Source: CAIJMU01 sp035530275
Lineage (GTDB): Bacteria; Spirochaetota; Spirochaetia; Treponematales; Rectinemataceae
Length of the DNA: 64,000 nucleotides
Assembly: GCA_035530275.1 (NCBI GenBank)
Contig: DATKVC010000001.1
Location: forward strand, 1-64,000
Direction of reading: 5' to 3'
The notes beneath the pieces were generated by a model that saw only the letters and a list, made by a program, of their open reading frames with translations, did not search any database and was not told where the DNA came from. The position numbers were made by a program, and so were the translations under genes. Below are positions 44,674 through 53,109 of the stretch, in pieces (the first letter of the stretch is position 1; each line of letters begins with the position of its first letter).

Positions 44674-45273
44674 ATGAAGGTGGCAGACCCCGCATTGAAA
44701 CTCGAGGACTATTTCACCTACGGGCAGTACAAGCATTGGCCCGAAGACGACCGATGGGAGCTGATCCATGGGAAGGCCTGGGCCATGTCGGCCCCCTCGG
44801 CTGCCCATCAGCGGCTACTTCTCAAGCTCCTTAGGCTATTTGCCGATTTCCTCGACGACAAACCCTGCGAGGTTCTGCCAGCTCCCTTCGACATACTCCT
44901 GCCTAAGGGAGACGAGGAGGAAGACGCGGTCGACACCGTCATCCAGCCGGATATCGTGGTGTTCTGCGATCCGGCCAAGGTCCGGAATCGCTATGGCTGG
45001 GGAGCCCCCGATCTCGCCGTCGAGATCCTATCGCCTTCCACGGCCAAGAAAGATCTCAATGAGAAATTCGATCTTTTCGAAGCGCATGGGGTGAGGGAGT
45101 ACTGGGTCTTCGATCCCTTCGCCCGGAGCGTTTGGGTGTACCGCCGGACTCAGGAAGGGCATTTCGATCGGGGCGAGCTCCGGGAATCGCCCCAGGATCT
45201 CGAACCAATTGCATCGAAGGTCCTCGAGGGTTTCTCGGTCGATCCTGCGGCAATATTCGCCGGGCTGACCTAG
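44674..45273 (+). CDS. Uma2 family (DUF820) endonuclease-fold protein
   Basis: 199 residues with the Uma2 restriction-endonuclease-like core: WELIHGKAWAMSAPSAAHQ, VIQPDIVVFCDP, APDLAVEILSPSTAKKDL, and EYWVFDPFARSV. The PD...ExL arrangement (IQPDIVV / LAVEIL) is typical. Function of the family is not established. GGAGG lies only one base from ATG 44674 but seven bases from GTG 44680, so the true start may be GTG 44680. Ends seven bases from the convergent dipeptidase gene. Confidence 0.88.
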   Translation: MKVADPALKLEDYFTYGQYKHWPEDDRWELIHGKAWAMSAPSAAHQRLLLKLLRLFADFLDDKPCEVLPAPFDILLPKGDEEEDAVDTVIQPDIVVFCDPAKVRNRYGWGAPDLAVEILSPSTAKKDLNEKFDLFEAHGVREYWVFDPFARSVWVYRRTQEGHFDRGELRESPQDLEPIASKVLEGFSVDPAAIFAGLT

Positions 45274-45280
45274 TCCCGAT

Positions 45281-46267
45281 TCACCCCACGGCCGAGCCCA
45301 CCTCCTGAAAGAAGCGAAGGAAATTGCGGCCGGCCATATCGTCCAGCTCCGCCTCCGAAAAGCCTCGTTTTGATAAGGCCTCGACGATGTTCGCATTGTC
45401 GAACAAATTCCTGTACCCGGCCATATTCCCGGGAACGCCGTTGATGTCGCTTCCGATCGCCACATGCCGCGTGCCCACTAGATCGGCGCAATGGGCGGCG
45501 TACGCGGCGAAGGTGCCGATATCGGGAATGCCGGCCCCCTTGTCCCGATATGGCCAGAGACCGATGAGCCCCCCCGCCCCGGATATCGCCTTCATGAGCT
45601 CGTCAGGGATGTAGCGGGCGAAATTCTGGAGGCTCCTCGGCCCCGTATGGCTGCAGATCATCGGCGCGCTCGAAGCGTCCAGCGCCCCGCGAATCGTTTC
45701 GTCGTCGGCATGGGCGAGATCTATCACAATACCGAGTTCATTCGCGCGGCGGACGACCGAGCTTCCAAAATCGGAAAGGCCGCTCCGCTCCGATTCGGGG
45801 ATGATCCTTCCGCCCCAGCCCAGGGAAATCGAGCCGATGGCGTTCTTGGAGAAATGGACGAGAACCAGGAGACGAACGCCGAGGGCATAAACCGAGTCGA
45901 GGCGACCCAGATCCTCGCCGAGGAAATCGCCGCCCTCGATGCCGAGGACGAGGGCCGGCTTTAGGACAGCTGCCGCCTCGGAAATGGCCACGGCATCGAG
46001 AGCCACGAGGGCGCCCGCCTCGGCGATCCTCTTCCGCGCGGACTCCAGTTGCCGACGCACGCTGCGGAATGGATCAATCTTGAGATGAAGGGGATTGAAG
46101 GAGTTCGGGTCGCCGATCACGCAGAGCACAAAACCTGCGGCCCCCGTATCGGCGAGTTCGGCCAGTCTGACATCGGCGGGTATGGAATTGCCCGGAATGA
46201 GACGCAGGGGAGCGGGAAGGGTTCCCTCGGGGTGCCCATGGACGTCGAAATAGAAGCGGCGATTCAC
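45281..46267 (-). CDS. Membrane dipeptidase family (M19) protein
   Basis: 328 residues. Motifs in order: DVHGH (8-12), LGIEGGDFLG (bridging Glu), IDLAHADDETI and CSHTGPRSL (metal His), then AIGSDINGVPG, all of M19 renal-dipeptidase-like enzymes. The usual first motif is H-x-D; here it is H10-G-H12, so one metal ligand differs and activity or metal may be altered. No signal peptide. The start overlaps the stop of the upstream flavoprotein gene (46264-46267). Confidence 0.88.
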   Translation of the reverse strand: MNRRFYFDVHGHPEGTLPAPLRLIPGNSIPADVRLAELADTGAAGFVLCVIGDPNSFNPLHLKIDPFRSVRRQLESARKRIAEAGALVALDAVAISEAAAVLKPALVLGIEGGDFLGEDLGRLDSVYALGVRLLVLVHFSKNAIGSISLGWGGRIIPESERSGLSDFGSSVVRRANELGIVIDLAHADDETIRGALDASSAPMICSHTGPRSLQNFARYIPDELMKAISGAGGLIGLWPYRDKGAGIPDIGTFAAYAAHCADLVGTRHVAIGSDINGVPGNMAGYRNLFDNANIVEALSKRGFSEAELDDMAGRNFLRFFQEVGSAVG

Positions 46268-46827
46268 GGCTTCCGCAACCTCTCAAGGAGTCCGTCGAAA
46301 TCCATGAGAAGGCCCTCGTTCTTTTCAGCGTCGTCGGGATCGTTCGCCGTGCCGTAGGCGAAGCCCCGAAGATCGGCCTCGAGAAAGCGGAACATGTGCT
46401 CGAAGGAGCCGATCGCGTTGATCCCGCCCGAGGAATAGATATCCCTGTCCCCATAGACGAGGGCCACGCCCACCGGGCGCCCCTTGAGGAAGGCATTATC
46501 ATGGTTCCATAAGCCGTAGAGCCGGTCGACCAGGAGCTTGAGCTGGGCGCTGTAGTTGAACCAGTACACCGGCGCTATGAAGAGGAGCGCCTTCGCGCAG
46601 ATGATGGATTCGTAGATATCCGTCATCCCGTCTTTGAAAACACAGTATTCCGATGATTCCGCCCGGCAGAGATCGCAGCCCGTGCAGGGGCCGATCTTCT
46701 TCTGAGCGAGAGCGACGACCTCGATCGACGCGCCGGCGGCCGCCAGGGACTCGGCGGCGCGCCGCGAAAGATAGGAGCAATTGCCCTTTGTTCGGGGGCT
46801 TCCATTGAGCACGAGAAGGTCGGCCAT
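46264..46827 (-). CDS. NAD(P)H-dependent flavin reductase / iron-sulfur flavoprotein-like
   Basis: 187 residues, flavodoxin-like fold. GSPRTKGNCSYL (9-20) is the FMN phosphate loop, and APVYWFNYSAQLKLLVDRL the second flavin site. Four cysteines C48-x2-C51-x2-C54-x7-C62 match the spacing of iron-sulfur flavoproteins (Isf), suggesting a [4Fe-4S] cluster, though related flavoproteins with similar Cys lack one. Cotranscribed with the M19 gene. Confidence 0.87.
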   Translation of the reverse strand: MADLLVLNGSPRTKGNCSYLSRRAAESLAAAGASIEVVALAQKKIGPCTGCDLCRAESSEYCVFKDGMTDIYESIICAKALLFIAPVYWFNYSAQLKLLVDRLYGLWNHDNAFLKGRPVGVALVYGDRDIYSSGGINAIGSFEHMFRFLEADLRGFAYGTANDPDDAEKNEGLLMDFDGLLERLRKP

Positions 46828-47113
46828 GATGATTCTCCTATCTCGATCAGACCGGGCTTGCCGGAGGCATGCCAGACTGCAGCCATGCCAAGTCCTTTTA
46901 TGCAGTGGATCGATTGCCGCCCAGACTCAAGCCAGTCTAGTCGCGGAGAAGTCGAAAGGCAACTCTGGCTGTGCCAGACCGCCTGCTGAGCATCCCGCAA
47001 GCGATAAATGGGGATACGGGCGCGATTCCCCTTTCCCTAGAGTTCGAAACCGATCGAACCGCGGCTCGGCCGCGGTCCAGGCAAGCCTATGCCAAACTCT
47101 CCGGGTGCGTCCA
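46828..47113. other. Intergenic region with hairpin downstream of mazF
   Basis: 286 bases with no credible gene. A hairpin ACCGCGGC (47058-47065), loop TCG, GCCGCGGT (47069-47076) could end the mazEF message. The left part must hold the promoter of the flavoprotein operon; no clear boxes were found. Short repeats of GCCAGACTG/CAGTC type are scattered. Confidence 0.5.
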
Positions 47114-47422
47114 TCATTCGAAGAGCTCCAAAAGACTGGCATGCCAGATTTCCAGGGGAATGGTGCCCATCTTTTCACCGAGTCGGCGTTTTTCGACACA
47201 ACGAAGTTGATCAAGAAGAAGGAGGGCCTCTTTTCCGCCAAAATGGACAGCCGGACGACAACCAAGGCGTTGCCCCTTACTGGTCAATGGAGCCATGATG
47301 ACACGGGGAAGAGCAGCATTGAGATCGTCCGGAGAAATGACAAGAGCTGGCCGAGTCTTCCGGATTTCGCTGCCAACACTCGGATCGAGATTGACCCAAT
47401 AAACATCGCCCCGCGCTACCAT
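47114..47422 (-). CDS. mazF: MazF/PemK family toxin
   Basis: 102 residues. VARGDVYWVNLDPSVGSEIRKTRPALVIS is given in part: GDVYWVNLDP and KTRPALVIS are the MazF/PemK barrel motifs, followed by VIMAPLTSK. The family cuts mRNA at short sequences. It overlaps mazE by 7 bases (47416-47422) in the standard antitoxin-first order. Confidence 0.94.
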   Translation of the reverse strand: MVARGDVYWVNLDPSVGSEIRKTRPALVISPDDLNAALPRVIMAPLTSKGQRLGCRPAVHFGGKEALLLLDQLRCVEKRRLGEKMGTIPLEIWHASLLELFE

Positions 47423-47673
47423 TCCCAGTCCTTGTCCAAAGCATCAGAGTCAGCGGCTTGGGCAGCATCCCAAAGAGGCGTATCTTCGTAGGCAGCATCG
47501 GAAACAGCCTTGTCTTCAAACCAACCTTCACGTGGACGACGACTCGCAGCGATAACAAGCCTCCCATCCTCCACGGACAACTCGACAGTCGACTCGATTC
47601 CACAGGTTGCCAATAGGGCGGCAGGAATGATGATACCTCTCGAATTACCGATCTTCCTCACTGTCGCAAGCAT
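47416..47673 (-). CDS. mazE: AbrB/MazE-type antitoxin
   Basis: 85 residues. N-terminal swapped-hairpin DNA-binding domain (TVRKIGNSRGIIIPAALL, then VELSVEDGRLVI), C-terminal acidic Trp-rich tail (DTPLWDAAQAADSDALDKDWEW, in part DALDKDWEW) that would bind and block MazF. Ribosome-binding site AGGAGG. A palindrome just upstream is a candidate autoregulatory site. Confidence 0.94.
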   Translation of the reverse strand: MLATVRKIGNSRGIIIPAALLATCGIESTVELSVEDGRLVIAASRRPREGWFEDKAVSDAAYEDTPLWDAAQAADSDALDKDWEW

Positions 47674-48317
47674 GGCGGCCTCCTGTTATAACAATGATAG
47701 TACATCAAAGTGCCAGCGACAAGCGATCCAAGGCAAGGGAATGGGCCTTGGCTGCAAGCAGAAGCGGAAGTTAAAGGCAACGAACGAACTCGAAGCACGA
47801 CCTCCCGAGCAGGGCCCTCGACGCCGAACTGGAAGCGGCTCTCGTTACGCTCAGGAAGGTACACTCGGCCGTCGGCCTGCCGGTCTTCGTGAAGCTCGCG
47901 CGGAGCCTGAAGATCCTCGATGGGACGGACAAGGGCCCTTCGGACATAAAGAATTGCGTCGACTTTGGCGCTGTCGAAGAGGGCGGCATAGCTTTGCCTA
48001 AATGCCGGGTCCATGGCCGCAGCCGCCTCCCTGTCGAAAAGACGCAGGGACTTGGTGCGGGGAATGATGCCGTGAAGATCGTCGATCAGCCATCGCGAGA
48101 AGGGGCTTGCAAGCTCCTCGTGGGCATAGGTAAAGGTCCCGAGCGCGACGAGGATGCTCGGGTTCCAATAATTGGCCGCGGCCTGGTCGAGGGCGGAGGC
48201 AAGTTCGTCATTCCAGGAATCGGCTGCCAGACGAGGAGGAGACGCCACTACCGTCGCGAGGAGAATCGCGACGGCCGCGATGCGGAAGACTCGGAAAATG
48301 GCGAATCGGTACGGCAC
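47658..48317 (-). CDS. Exported protein of unknown function, probably frameshifted
   Basis: The open frame encodes 219 residues from GTG 48317 (AGGA upstream). The first 125 or so look genuine: signal peptide (FRIAAVAILLATVVASPP), then PFSRWLIDDLHGIIPRTK, RLFDREAAAAMDPAFRQSYAALFDSAKVDAILY, shown here in pieces and resembling spirochaete envelope proteins. After about codon 127 the composition turns Arg/Glu/Pro-rich and unlike a protein core. Another minus-strand frame (about 47771-47960) reads RIFRLRASFTKTGRPTAECTF in the same place, as a beta-rich continuation would. The stop also runs over the mazE start. A frameshift is likely. Confidence 0.5.
   Translation of the reverse strand: MPYRFAIFRVFRIAAVAILLATVVASPPRLAADSWNDELASALDQAAANYWNPSILVALGTFTYAHEELASPFSRWLIDDLHGIIPRTKSLRLFDREAAAAMDPAFRQSYAALFDSAKVDAILYVRRALVRPIEDLQAPRELHEDRQADGRVYLPERNESRFQFGVEGPAREVVLRVRSLPLTSASACSQGPFPCLGSLVAGTLMYYHCYNRRPPCLRQ
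47684..47693. promoter_or_regulatory. 10-bp palindrome upstream of mazE
   Basis: TGTTATAACA is a perfect palindrome located directly before the AGGAGG of mazE, overlapping a possible -10 (TATAAC). MazE-type antitoxins repress their own promoters through palindromes; this role is inferred. Confidence 0.5.
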
Positions 48318-48322
48318 TTTAT

Positions 48323-48352
48323 GATATTCCTCAATTCGATAATAGGAATATC
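48323..48352. repeat. AT-rich inverted repeat downstream of the thioredoxin gene
   Basis: GATATTCCT (48323-48331) and AGGAATATC (48344-48352), perfect 9-bp arms with a 12-base spacer. It covers the region just before the GTG at 48317 and after the thioredoxin stop, so it may be a terminator or an operator for the downstream gene. Confidence 0.5.
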
Positions 48353-48393
48353 ACCAAGTTAAGGGCCTATTCGTCCCCCTCGCAATCGGAATG

Positions 48394-48759
48394 TCAGGCG
48401 ACCGCTTCGACCTTGAGCACGTCGCTGATGGCGCGCTCGAGTTCTTTTTTGGGCAGGGCGCCCATGGCATAGCTCGGCTGGCCTTCCATCGGGATGAAAA
48501 ATATCGTTGGAATGCTCTGGACCTGGAACATGCCGGCGAGCTCGGGTTCGGCTTCCGTGTCGATCTTGTAGACCCGAAGCTTGCCGTCGTACTTCTTGCC
48601 GAGTTCCTCGAGGACGGGCGCGACCATCCTGCAGGGGGCGCACCAGTCGGCATAGAAGTCGATGATGGCGGGAAGATCGCCCTCATACTTCCATTCCTTG
48701 TTGGCCTCGAAGTTGAAAACCTTCTCCTTGAAGGTCGTCATGGTAAGATGCTCGCTCAT
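48394..48759 (-). CDS. trxA: Thioredoxin
   Basis: 121 residues. Active site WCAPC (39-43; CGPC is more usual), preceded by AIIDFYAD and followed by PTIFFIPMEGQP with the cis-proline. A general disulfide reductase, and likely electron donor for the ArsC of this window. ATG 48759 has AAAGGAG upstream; the open frame to 48834 is not used. Divergent from a CMD-family gene. Confidence 0.95.
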   Translation of the reverse strand: MSEHLTMTTFKEKVFNFEANKEWKYEGDLPAIIDFYADWCAPCRMVAPVLEELGKKYDGKLRVYKIDTEAEPELAGMFQVQSIPTIFFIPMEGQPSYAMGALPKKELERAISDVLKVEAVA

Positions 48760-48844
48760 GCTACGCTCCTTTATGCGCTGACCATGGGGATCCGTATATC
48801 CGTCGGCGGTCGCTCTGCCGCTATGCACGATCACGTTAAAAACA

Positions 48845-48862
48845 ATATAGCGTTTTCTATAT
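48845..48862. promoter_or_regulatory. AT-rich dyad between trxA and the CMD gene
   Basis: ATATAG (48845-48850), six-base spacer CGTTTT, CTATAT (48857-48862). It is the only AT-rich part of the 172-base divergent region and may be a shared operator or contain both -10 boxes. Confidence 0.4.
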
Positions 48863-48931
48863 GTTTAGTCCAGTACGCGAAGGCCCGACAAACCAGACAA
48901 ACCTTCGATCGGGCAAGGAAAGGAATGACCC

Positions 48932-49324
48932 ATGAGCGAAGACAAGCTTTTCGACAAAAGCATCGCCGAATGGCAGAAGGAGCGCCTCCTCCTCAACGAA
49001 AAGGTGATGGATGTCGCCGGTCTCGAAATCAAGCGCTTCTTCAGCCTCGACACCCAAACCTACCGCGAAGGGGCCCTCCCGGCAAGGACGAAGGAACTCC
49101 TCGGCCTCGTCGCCTCCCTCGTACTCCGCTGCGACGACTGCATCCTCTACCACGTCATCAGATGCCATGAAGAAGGCATCTCAAGCGAGGAATTCCAGGA
49201 GGCCTGCTCGGTCGGCCTCATCGTCGGCGGCTCGATCGTCATTCCCCATCTCCGTCGGGCGGCTGCCCGCTGGGCGGAATTGACCGAAAGGCGGGGCCAA
49301 CCCGGCACGGATCAGCCGGTCTGA
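48932..49324 (-). other. Complementary strand of the CMD-family gene: no gene seen
   Basis: The minus strand here holds only the start of open frames that shadow the plus-strand gene listed next. Confidence 0.3.
48932..49324 (+). CDS. Carboxymuconolactone decarboxylase family protein (AhpD-like)
   Basis: 130 residues. The CMD core carries Cys67-Asp-Asp-Cys70 and His74 (LRCDDCILYHVIRCHEEG), the redox-active CxxC-x3-H motif of AhpD-type peroxidases, so disulfide reductase or peroxidase activity is plausible. AAGGAAAGG precedes ATG 48932. Divergent to thioredoxin, which could reduce it. In contrast to the CMD homologue at 19845-20201, all catalytic residues are intact. Confidence 0.9.
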   Translation: MSEDKLFDKSIAEWQKERLLLNEKVMDVAGLEIKRFFSLDTQTYREGALPARTKELLGLVASLVLRCDDCILYHVIRCHEEGISSEEFQEACSVGLIVGGSIVIPHLRRAAARWAELTERRGQPGTDQPV

Positions 49325-50790
49325 AGGGGGCGACCGATCAAGAAGAGACTCGCGTCGTCCCGAAGCGTCGCGCGCGAATGCCTATCGAGCACCAAGGCGC
49401 GGAGCGAGTCCACCAACTCGTCGATCGACAAACCGCGCCGCGCCTCGAGGCTGGCGATGAGACCTCCCAAGTCGGCGCCGCTGTCGATTCCGAAGGCTCC
49501 TTCCAGAAAGCCGTCCGAAACCAGGAGAAGTCTGTCTCCCGGACCGAGGGCCCCCTCGACCTCTTCGACGGCGAGGCTGCTCATGACGCCGACGGCGACA
49601 CCCTTCGGGCTAAGGACTCGACAGGATCCCGAGCTCGGCATGAGGAGAGCGGGGGGGTGTCCGGCGCGGGCAAGGGAATACTCCCCCGTCCGGCCGTCGA
49701 TAAAACCCAGGGCGATCGTGAAAAAGGGCTTGCTGCCCTTGGCGCCGATATATCGTTCGTTGAGATTCCGAATCAGCGCTGCGGCCGAATGCGAATCCCT
49801 TCTGCGCGACTCGGTCGCGAGATCCCGGATCATCGTATGCACGGAAAAAGCGACGAGCGAAGCCAGGCCCCCGTGGCCCGCGACATCGAGGTCGAAAAAA
49901 ACCGCGTGTCGTGCATCGACGGGGAAGGCCTCAACGATGTCGCCCGAGCCCGAGGAACAGGGGAGGAGGAAGCCTCCCGTCTCGAAATCGGGGCCGGCGG
50001 AATCTGGGGTGGGCACAAGCGATTCGAGATCGCGGTTGATCGTCGCAGCCGAACGTTCGAGATGTCTTCGCTCGACAGGGCTCATGCTTTCGAAAAGGAG
50101 GAGGCTGCCGATTCGCTCGCCATCCTCATGGACTATGTCCTCGATGCGACAATATACCGTGATGAAACCCTCATCGGCTCCGCGCACGATGGCCTCGCCC
50201 CCGCCAGGCAAGCCGTCGTCGCCGGTCTCTCCTCGCTGCACGAATCTCGACAAGGGCATCCCCCCGAGTCGCGCCGACTTGTCGAAGCCGAGAAGTTCGA
50301 GGGCGGAGGCATTCGCATGAACTATGACGTCTCCCAAGTCGGCAAGAAGGGCCGGTTCGCCGAGGGCGTCGAGCAGGGCTATTGAATCCCGCAATCCCAT
50401 CTTCACGTGAGGCCCCGCATGGGCCTTGGCGAGGGCGAGCCCGATGTTCGCCGCCAGCTCCCTTTCGTCGAAGGGCTTGAGGAGGTAGGCGTCGGGTTCC
50501 GTCGCCGCCGCCCTCTCGAGTGTGCCGCGATCGGAATAGGCGGTCAGGTAGATCACGGGGATGTCGAATCGCGCCTTGAGCAGGGTAACGGCCTCGATGC
50601 CGTCGACCCTTCCCTCGATGTGCACGTCCATGAGCACCAGCGAAGGTTTCAGGCGGGTCACGGCCTCGAGCACCTCCTCGCCGACGCTGATGATCTCGGG
50701 CACATGGTACCCGAGCTGCTCGAGATCTTCCTTGATCTCGAGGGCCACGAGAGGCTCGTCCTCCACCACCAGAATGGATTCAGTTTTCAA
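49312..50790 (-). CDS. Response regulator with PAS domain and PP2C/SpoIIE-type phosphatase output
   Basis: 492 residues. REC domain 1-125 with acidic pocket D11/E10 and phosphoacceptor D55 (LVLMDVHIEG), then T/K (LTAYSD, LLKPFDE). A PAS-like domain about 135-250 (LLADLGDVIVHANASALELLGF). The C-terminal half is a SpoIIE/RsbU-type serine phosphatase (GGFLLPCSSGSGDIVEAFP; VFFDLDVAGHGG; LLLVSDGFLEGAF; LRDDASLFLI). It would dephosphorylate an anti-sigma-antagonist or similar, in response to the kinase encoded directly upstream (11-base overlap). Its stop lies inside the end of the convergent CMD gene. Confidence 0.92.
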   Translation of the reverse strand: MKTESILVVEDEPLVALEIKEDLEQLGYHVPEIISVGEEVLEAVTRLKPSLVLMDVHIEGRVDGIEAVTLLKARFDIPVIYLTAYSDRGTLERAAATEPDAYLLKPFDERELAANIGLALAKAHAGPHVKMGLRDSIALLDALGEPALLADLGDVIVHANASALELLGFDKSARLGGMPLSRFVQRGETGDDGLPGGGEAIVRGADEGFITVYCRIEDIVHEDGERIGSLLLFESMSPVERRHLERSAATINRDLESLVPTPDSAGPDFETGGFLLPCSSGSGDIVEAFPVDARHAVFFDLDVAGHGGLASLVAFSVHTMIRDLATESRRRDSHSAAALIRNLNERYIGAKGSKPFFTIALGFIDGRTGEYSLARAGHPPALLMPSSGSCRVLSPKGVAVGVMSSLAVEEVEGALGPGDRLLLVSDGFLEGAFGIDSGADLGGLIASLEARRGLSIDELVDSLRALVLDRHSRATLRDDASLFLIGRPLQTG

Positions 50791-52855
50791 GATTCTTCTC
50801 CTTATCCGGCCCTGACGGCTCGGATGCGACGACGAAAGGGGTGACTGACGGCCCGGAGTTCGTCTTGCCGAGGATCGCCAGGCTCAATTCGATGCGCCCT
50901 CCGGGGCCGGGCATCACGACGAGACTCCCGCGATGCTTCTTGACAAGCCCGGTGAGGATCCGGAATCCGAGGGTCTTGGCCGAGGAGGGATTGAAACCCT
51001 GCGCAAAGCCGGGCCCACCGTCCTCGATGCCGAGGCGCAGCATCGCGCCTTCCGACCTCAATCGGAGTCGTATCGAGATGGGCTGGCCCTCCGAGGTCGA
51101 ATGCTTGACCGCGTTCACGACGAGCTCGGTGAGAATGAGTCCGAAGTCCACGCAGTCGTCCACGTCCACCATGAGAGGGCTGGTCTCAATGTCGATCTGC
51201 AGCGCCTCCGACACGCCATTGGCATCGCCGCCGAAATTGCCGGCGAGCTGGCCGACGAGATCGCGCGCGTATTCGCCAATGTCGAGGAACTCGGATGACC
51301 GCAGGCCATAGAGTTTTTCATGCACGAGGCTGATGGCGCGTATGCGGTGGCGCGCCATGCCGTAGACCTCGAGCACCGCCGGGTCGCTCGTGCGATGGGC
51401 TTGGAGCCCGAGGCTGCTCGACACGATCTGGAGGCTGTTCTTGACGCGATGATGAACCTCGCGAAGAAGGAGGTCCTTCTCCGCCAGGGCCGTCTCGAGC
51501 CTCTCTTGGGTGTCGCGATAAAGCTCGTTTTCTTCCGCCAGCCGCGAGTTGACTGAGGCAAGCTCCCTTTGCAGGGTTTCGCTGCGATCGAAGGCCTTCG
51601 AGAAACGCTTCCCGAGAATGCCGGATTGCACCATGGTGAAGGCGACGAAGCCGAGTCCGATCATATTGCCTGTAGTTATGATGAAACTCGTATAGAGCAC
51701 GTCGTTCGCCATGGCGGCCGCGAGGATGAGGCCGCCGCAAAGGATCGGCACGGCGCCTTCCCTCTTGCGTCGAATCGCGGGCAGGATGATGCCCGCAAGT
51801 ATGAGGACCGCGGCCACCAAGGCGATGGCATAGAAGGCGAATACGGACCAGGATAGGACGGAAAGCGGCACGGGAGGCAGGCACAGAAGGAAGAGGGCCG
51901 CGAAGGGGAGGATTATCGCGACGACGAGACCCTGTCTTCTTTCCAGCGGGAAAAGCTCGGTCAAGAATAGGGTGAACAAGGGAATCGGCAGAAAGACCGA
52001 AAGGTATTCGAGGCGTACGACGAGGCCGAATGAAACGGTCGGGAAGATCTCGACGAGGAGGTATTCGCCGGTGACCCACATCCTGAGGAAGAGATCGAGG
52101 GCGAAGAGGGTGAAATAGAGATAAACCTTTTCCTGCCTGCGGAAGAAAAATATGATTGCCGAATTGATCGCCATTATGAGGATCGCGGTGGCCTCGACGT
52201 AGACCATGATGTCCGCTGCCCGCTTCGAATCCTCGAGCAAGGTGGCCTTTCCGAGGATGAAGGGGCGCCATAGCCCCCCTTCCCTGTACTCATGGTTCGA
52301 TACCCTCACGACGAGATCGAGTTCCTGCCTCCCCTCCGGAAGGATAGACACGCCGGGCTGAAAGGTCGGGATCGCCGCGGATTCGTCGAGGCTCGGCTTG
52401 CCGGCTTTGGCGAGAAGCATATCGTTGACCTCGAGTTCGAAGGCGGTCGACACGGTTCGATACCGGATCGCGAGCTCCGGAGCGGAGGGGGGGAGGAGGA
52501 CACGGAGCCTATAGGTTCCGGCGCCCTTGCCCCAGCTCTCGCCCGCGTCCTTACCCTTCCAGAGATCGGGAACACGCCTATATGCGGAGGCCGGCGCCGC
52601 CTCCGCTTCCTTTTCTCCGATCAAGCGTTCAGGATAGAAGGCCCACGTTCCCGCGAGAGGCAGGGCCCCGTCGCGATCGAAATCCCATGATCGCAAATCG
52701 AGGATACCCGCCGCAGCCTTGGGCTCGCCGCGATCGACGCAGGAAATGGATGATAAGGATAGCAGGATGATGCCGATAGCTTCCGCCACATGCAGAGCGC
52801 GCGACGCAGGCCTGACGATGAGGCCGGAATTTCCGCTACTGACAAGCGCTGGCAT
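50780..52855 (-). CDS. 7TMR-DISM sensor histidine kinase (HisKA_2 type)
   Basis: 691 residues. A signal or lipoprotein-like N-terminus (LLSLSSISC), a 7TMR-DISM extracellular beta domain (about 50-195), seven transmembrane helices (about 215-415), a coiled coil, then HisKA_2 with LLREVHHRVKNSLQIVSSSL and phosphoacceptor His468 or His469, and HATPase_c (ELVVNAVKHST; DGGPGFAQGF). Such kinases sense an external carbohydrate-like or unknown ligand. The start is ATG 52855 with GGAG seven bases away; GTG 52858 is a weaker option. It overlaps the response-regulator gene, its likely partner. Confidence 0.93.
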   Translation of the reverse strand: MPALVSSGNSGLIVRPASRALHVAEAIGIILLSLSSISCVDRGEPKAAAGILDLRSWDFDRDGALPLAGTWAFYPERLIGEKEAEAAPASAYRRVPDLWKGKDAGESWGKGAGTYRLRVLLPPSAPELAIRYRTVSTAFELEVNDMLLAKAGKPSLDESAAIPTFQPGVSILPEGRQELDLVVRVSNHEYREGGLWRPFILGKATLLEDSKRAADIMVYVEATAILIMAINSAIIFFFRRQEKVYLYFTLFALDLFLRMWVTGEYLLVEIFPTVSFGLVVRLEYLSVFLPIPLFTLFLTELFPLERRQGLVVAIILPFAALFLLCLPPVPLSVLSWSVFAFYAIALVAAVLILAGIILPAIRRKREGAVPILCGGLILAAAMANDVLYTSFIITTGNMIGLGFVAFTMVQSGILGKRFSKAFDRSETLQRELASVNSRLAEENELYRDTQERLETALAEKDLLLREVHHRVKNSLQIVSSSLGLQAHRTSDPAVLEVYGMARHRIRAISLVHEKLYGLRSSEFLDIGEYARDLVGQLAGNFGGDANGVSEALQIDIETSPLMVDVDDCVDFGLILTELVVNAVKHSTSEGQPISIRLRLRSEGAMLRLGIEDGGPGFAQGFNPSSAKTLGFRILTGLVKKHRGSLVVMPGPGGRIELSLAILGKTNSGPSVTPFVVASEPSGPDKEKNLEN

Positions 52856-53071
52856 CACCTTACTCCATCACGCGCGCGCTCGCGACATGGCCGACCGGGC
52901 GCGATTCCGGCGCCTCGGAGCGACGACCCTCGTCACCCGCGATTTCGGCTCGCTTCATCATAGCCCCTTCGGGCCGAAGATCAAGCCAGCACGATCATAA
53001 AGCGATAACGAAGCGGCTAACCTGCACTTGTGGCGCTCGGCCCGGTGTCCTCGAATTTCGAGATTCGGAAG
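52856..53071. other. Intergenic region upstream of the histidine kinase
   Basis: About 215 bases between the kinase start and the tRNA terminator. No gene or clear promoter box was found; the kinase promoter must lie here. Confidence 0.5.
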
Positions 53072-53104
53072 AAAAAAAAGCCGTCCGAATCGCCGGACGG
53101 CTTT
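53072..53104 (-). terminator. Intrinsic terminator of tRNA-Glu
   Basis: On the minus strand AAAGCCGTCCG, loop GCGATT, CGGACGGCTTT then TTTTTC. Arms are 53104-53094 and 53087-53077; a textbook terminator starting 6 bases after the tRNA. Confidence 0.93.
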
Positions 53105-53109
53105 ACAAA

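Noticed and set aside
46781..47491. A 236-codon plus-strand open frame over the mazF region
   Set aside because: It runs antisense to mazF and mazE, has mixed composition and no ribosome-binding site.
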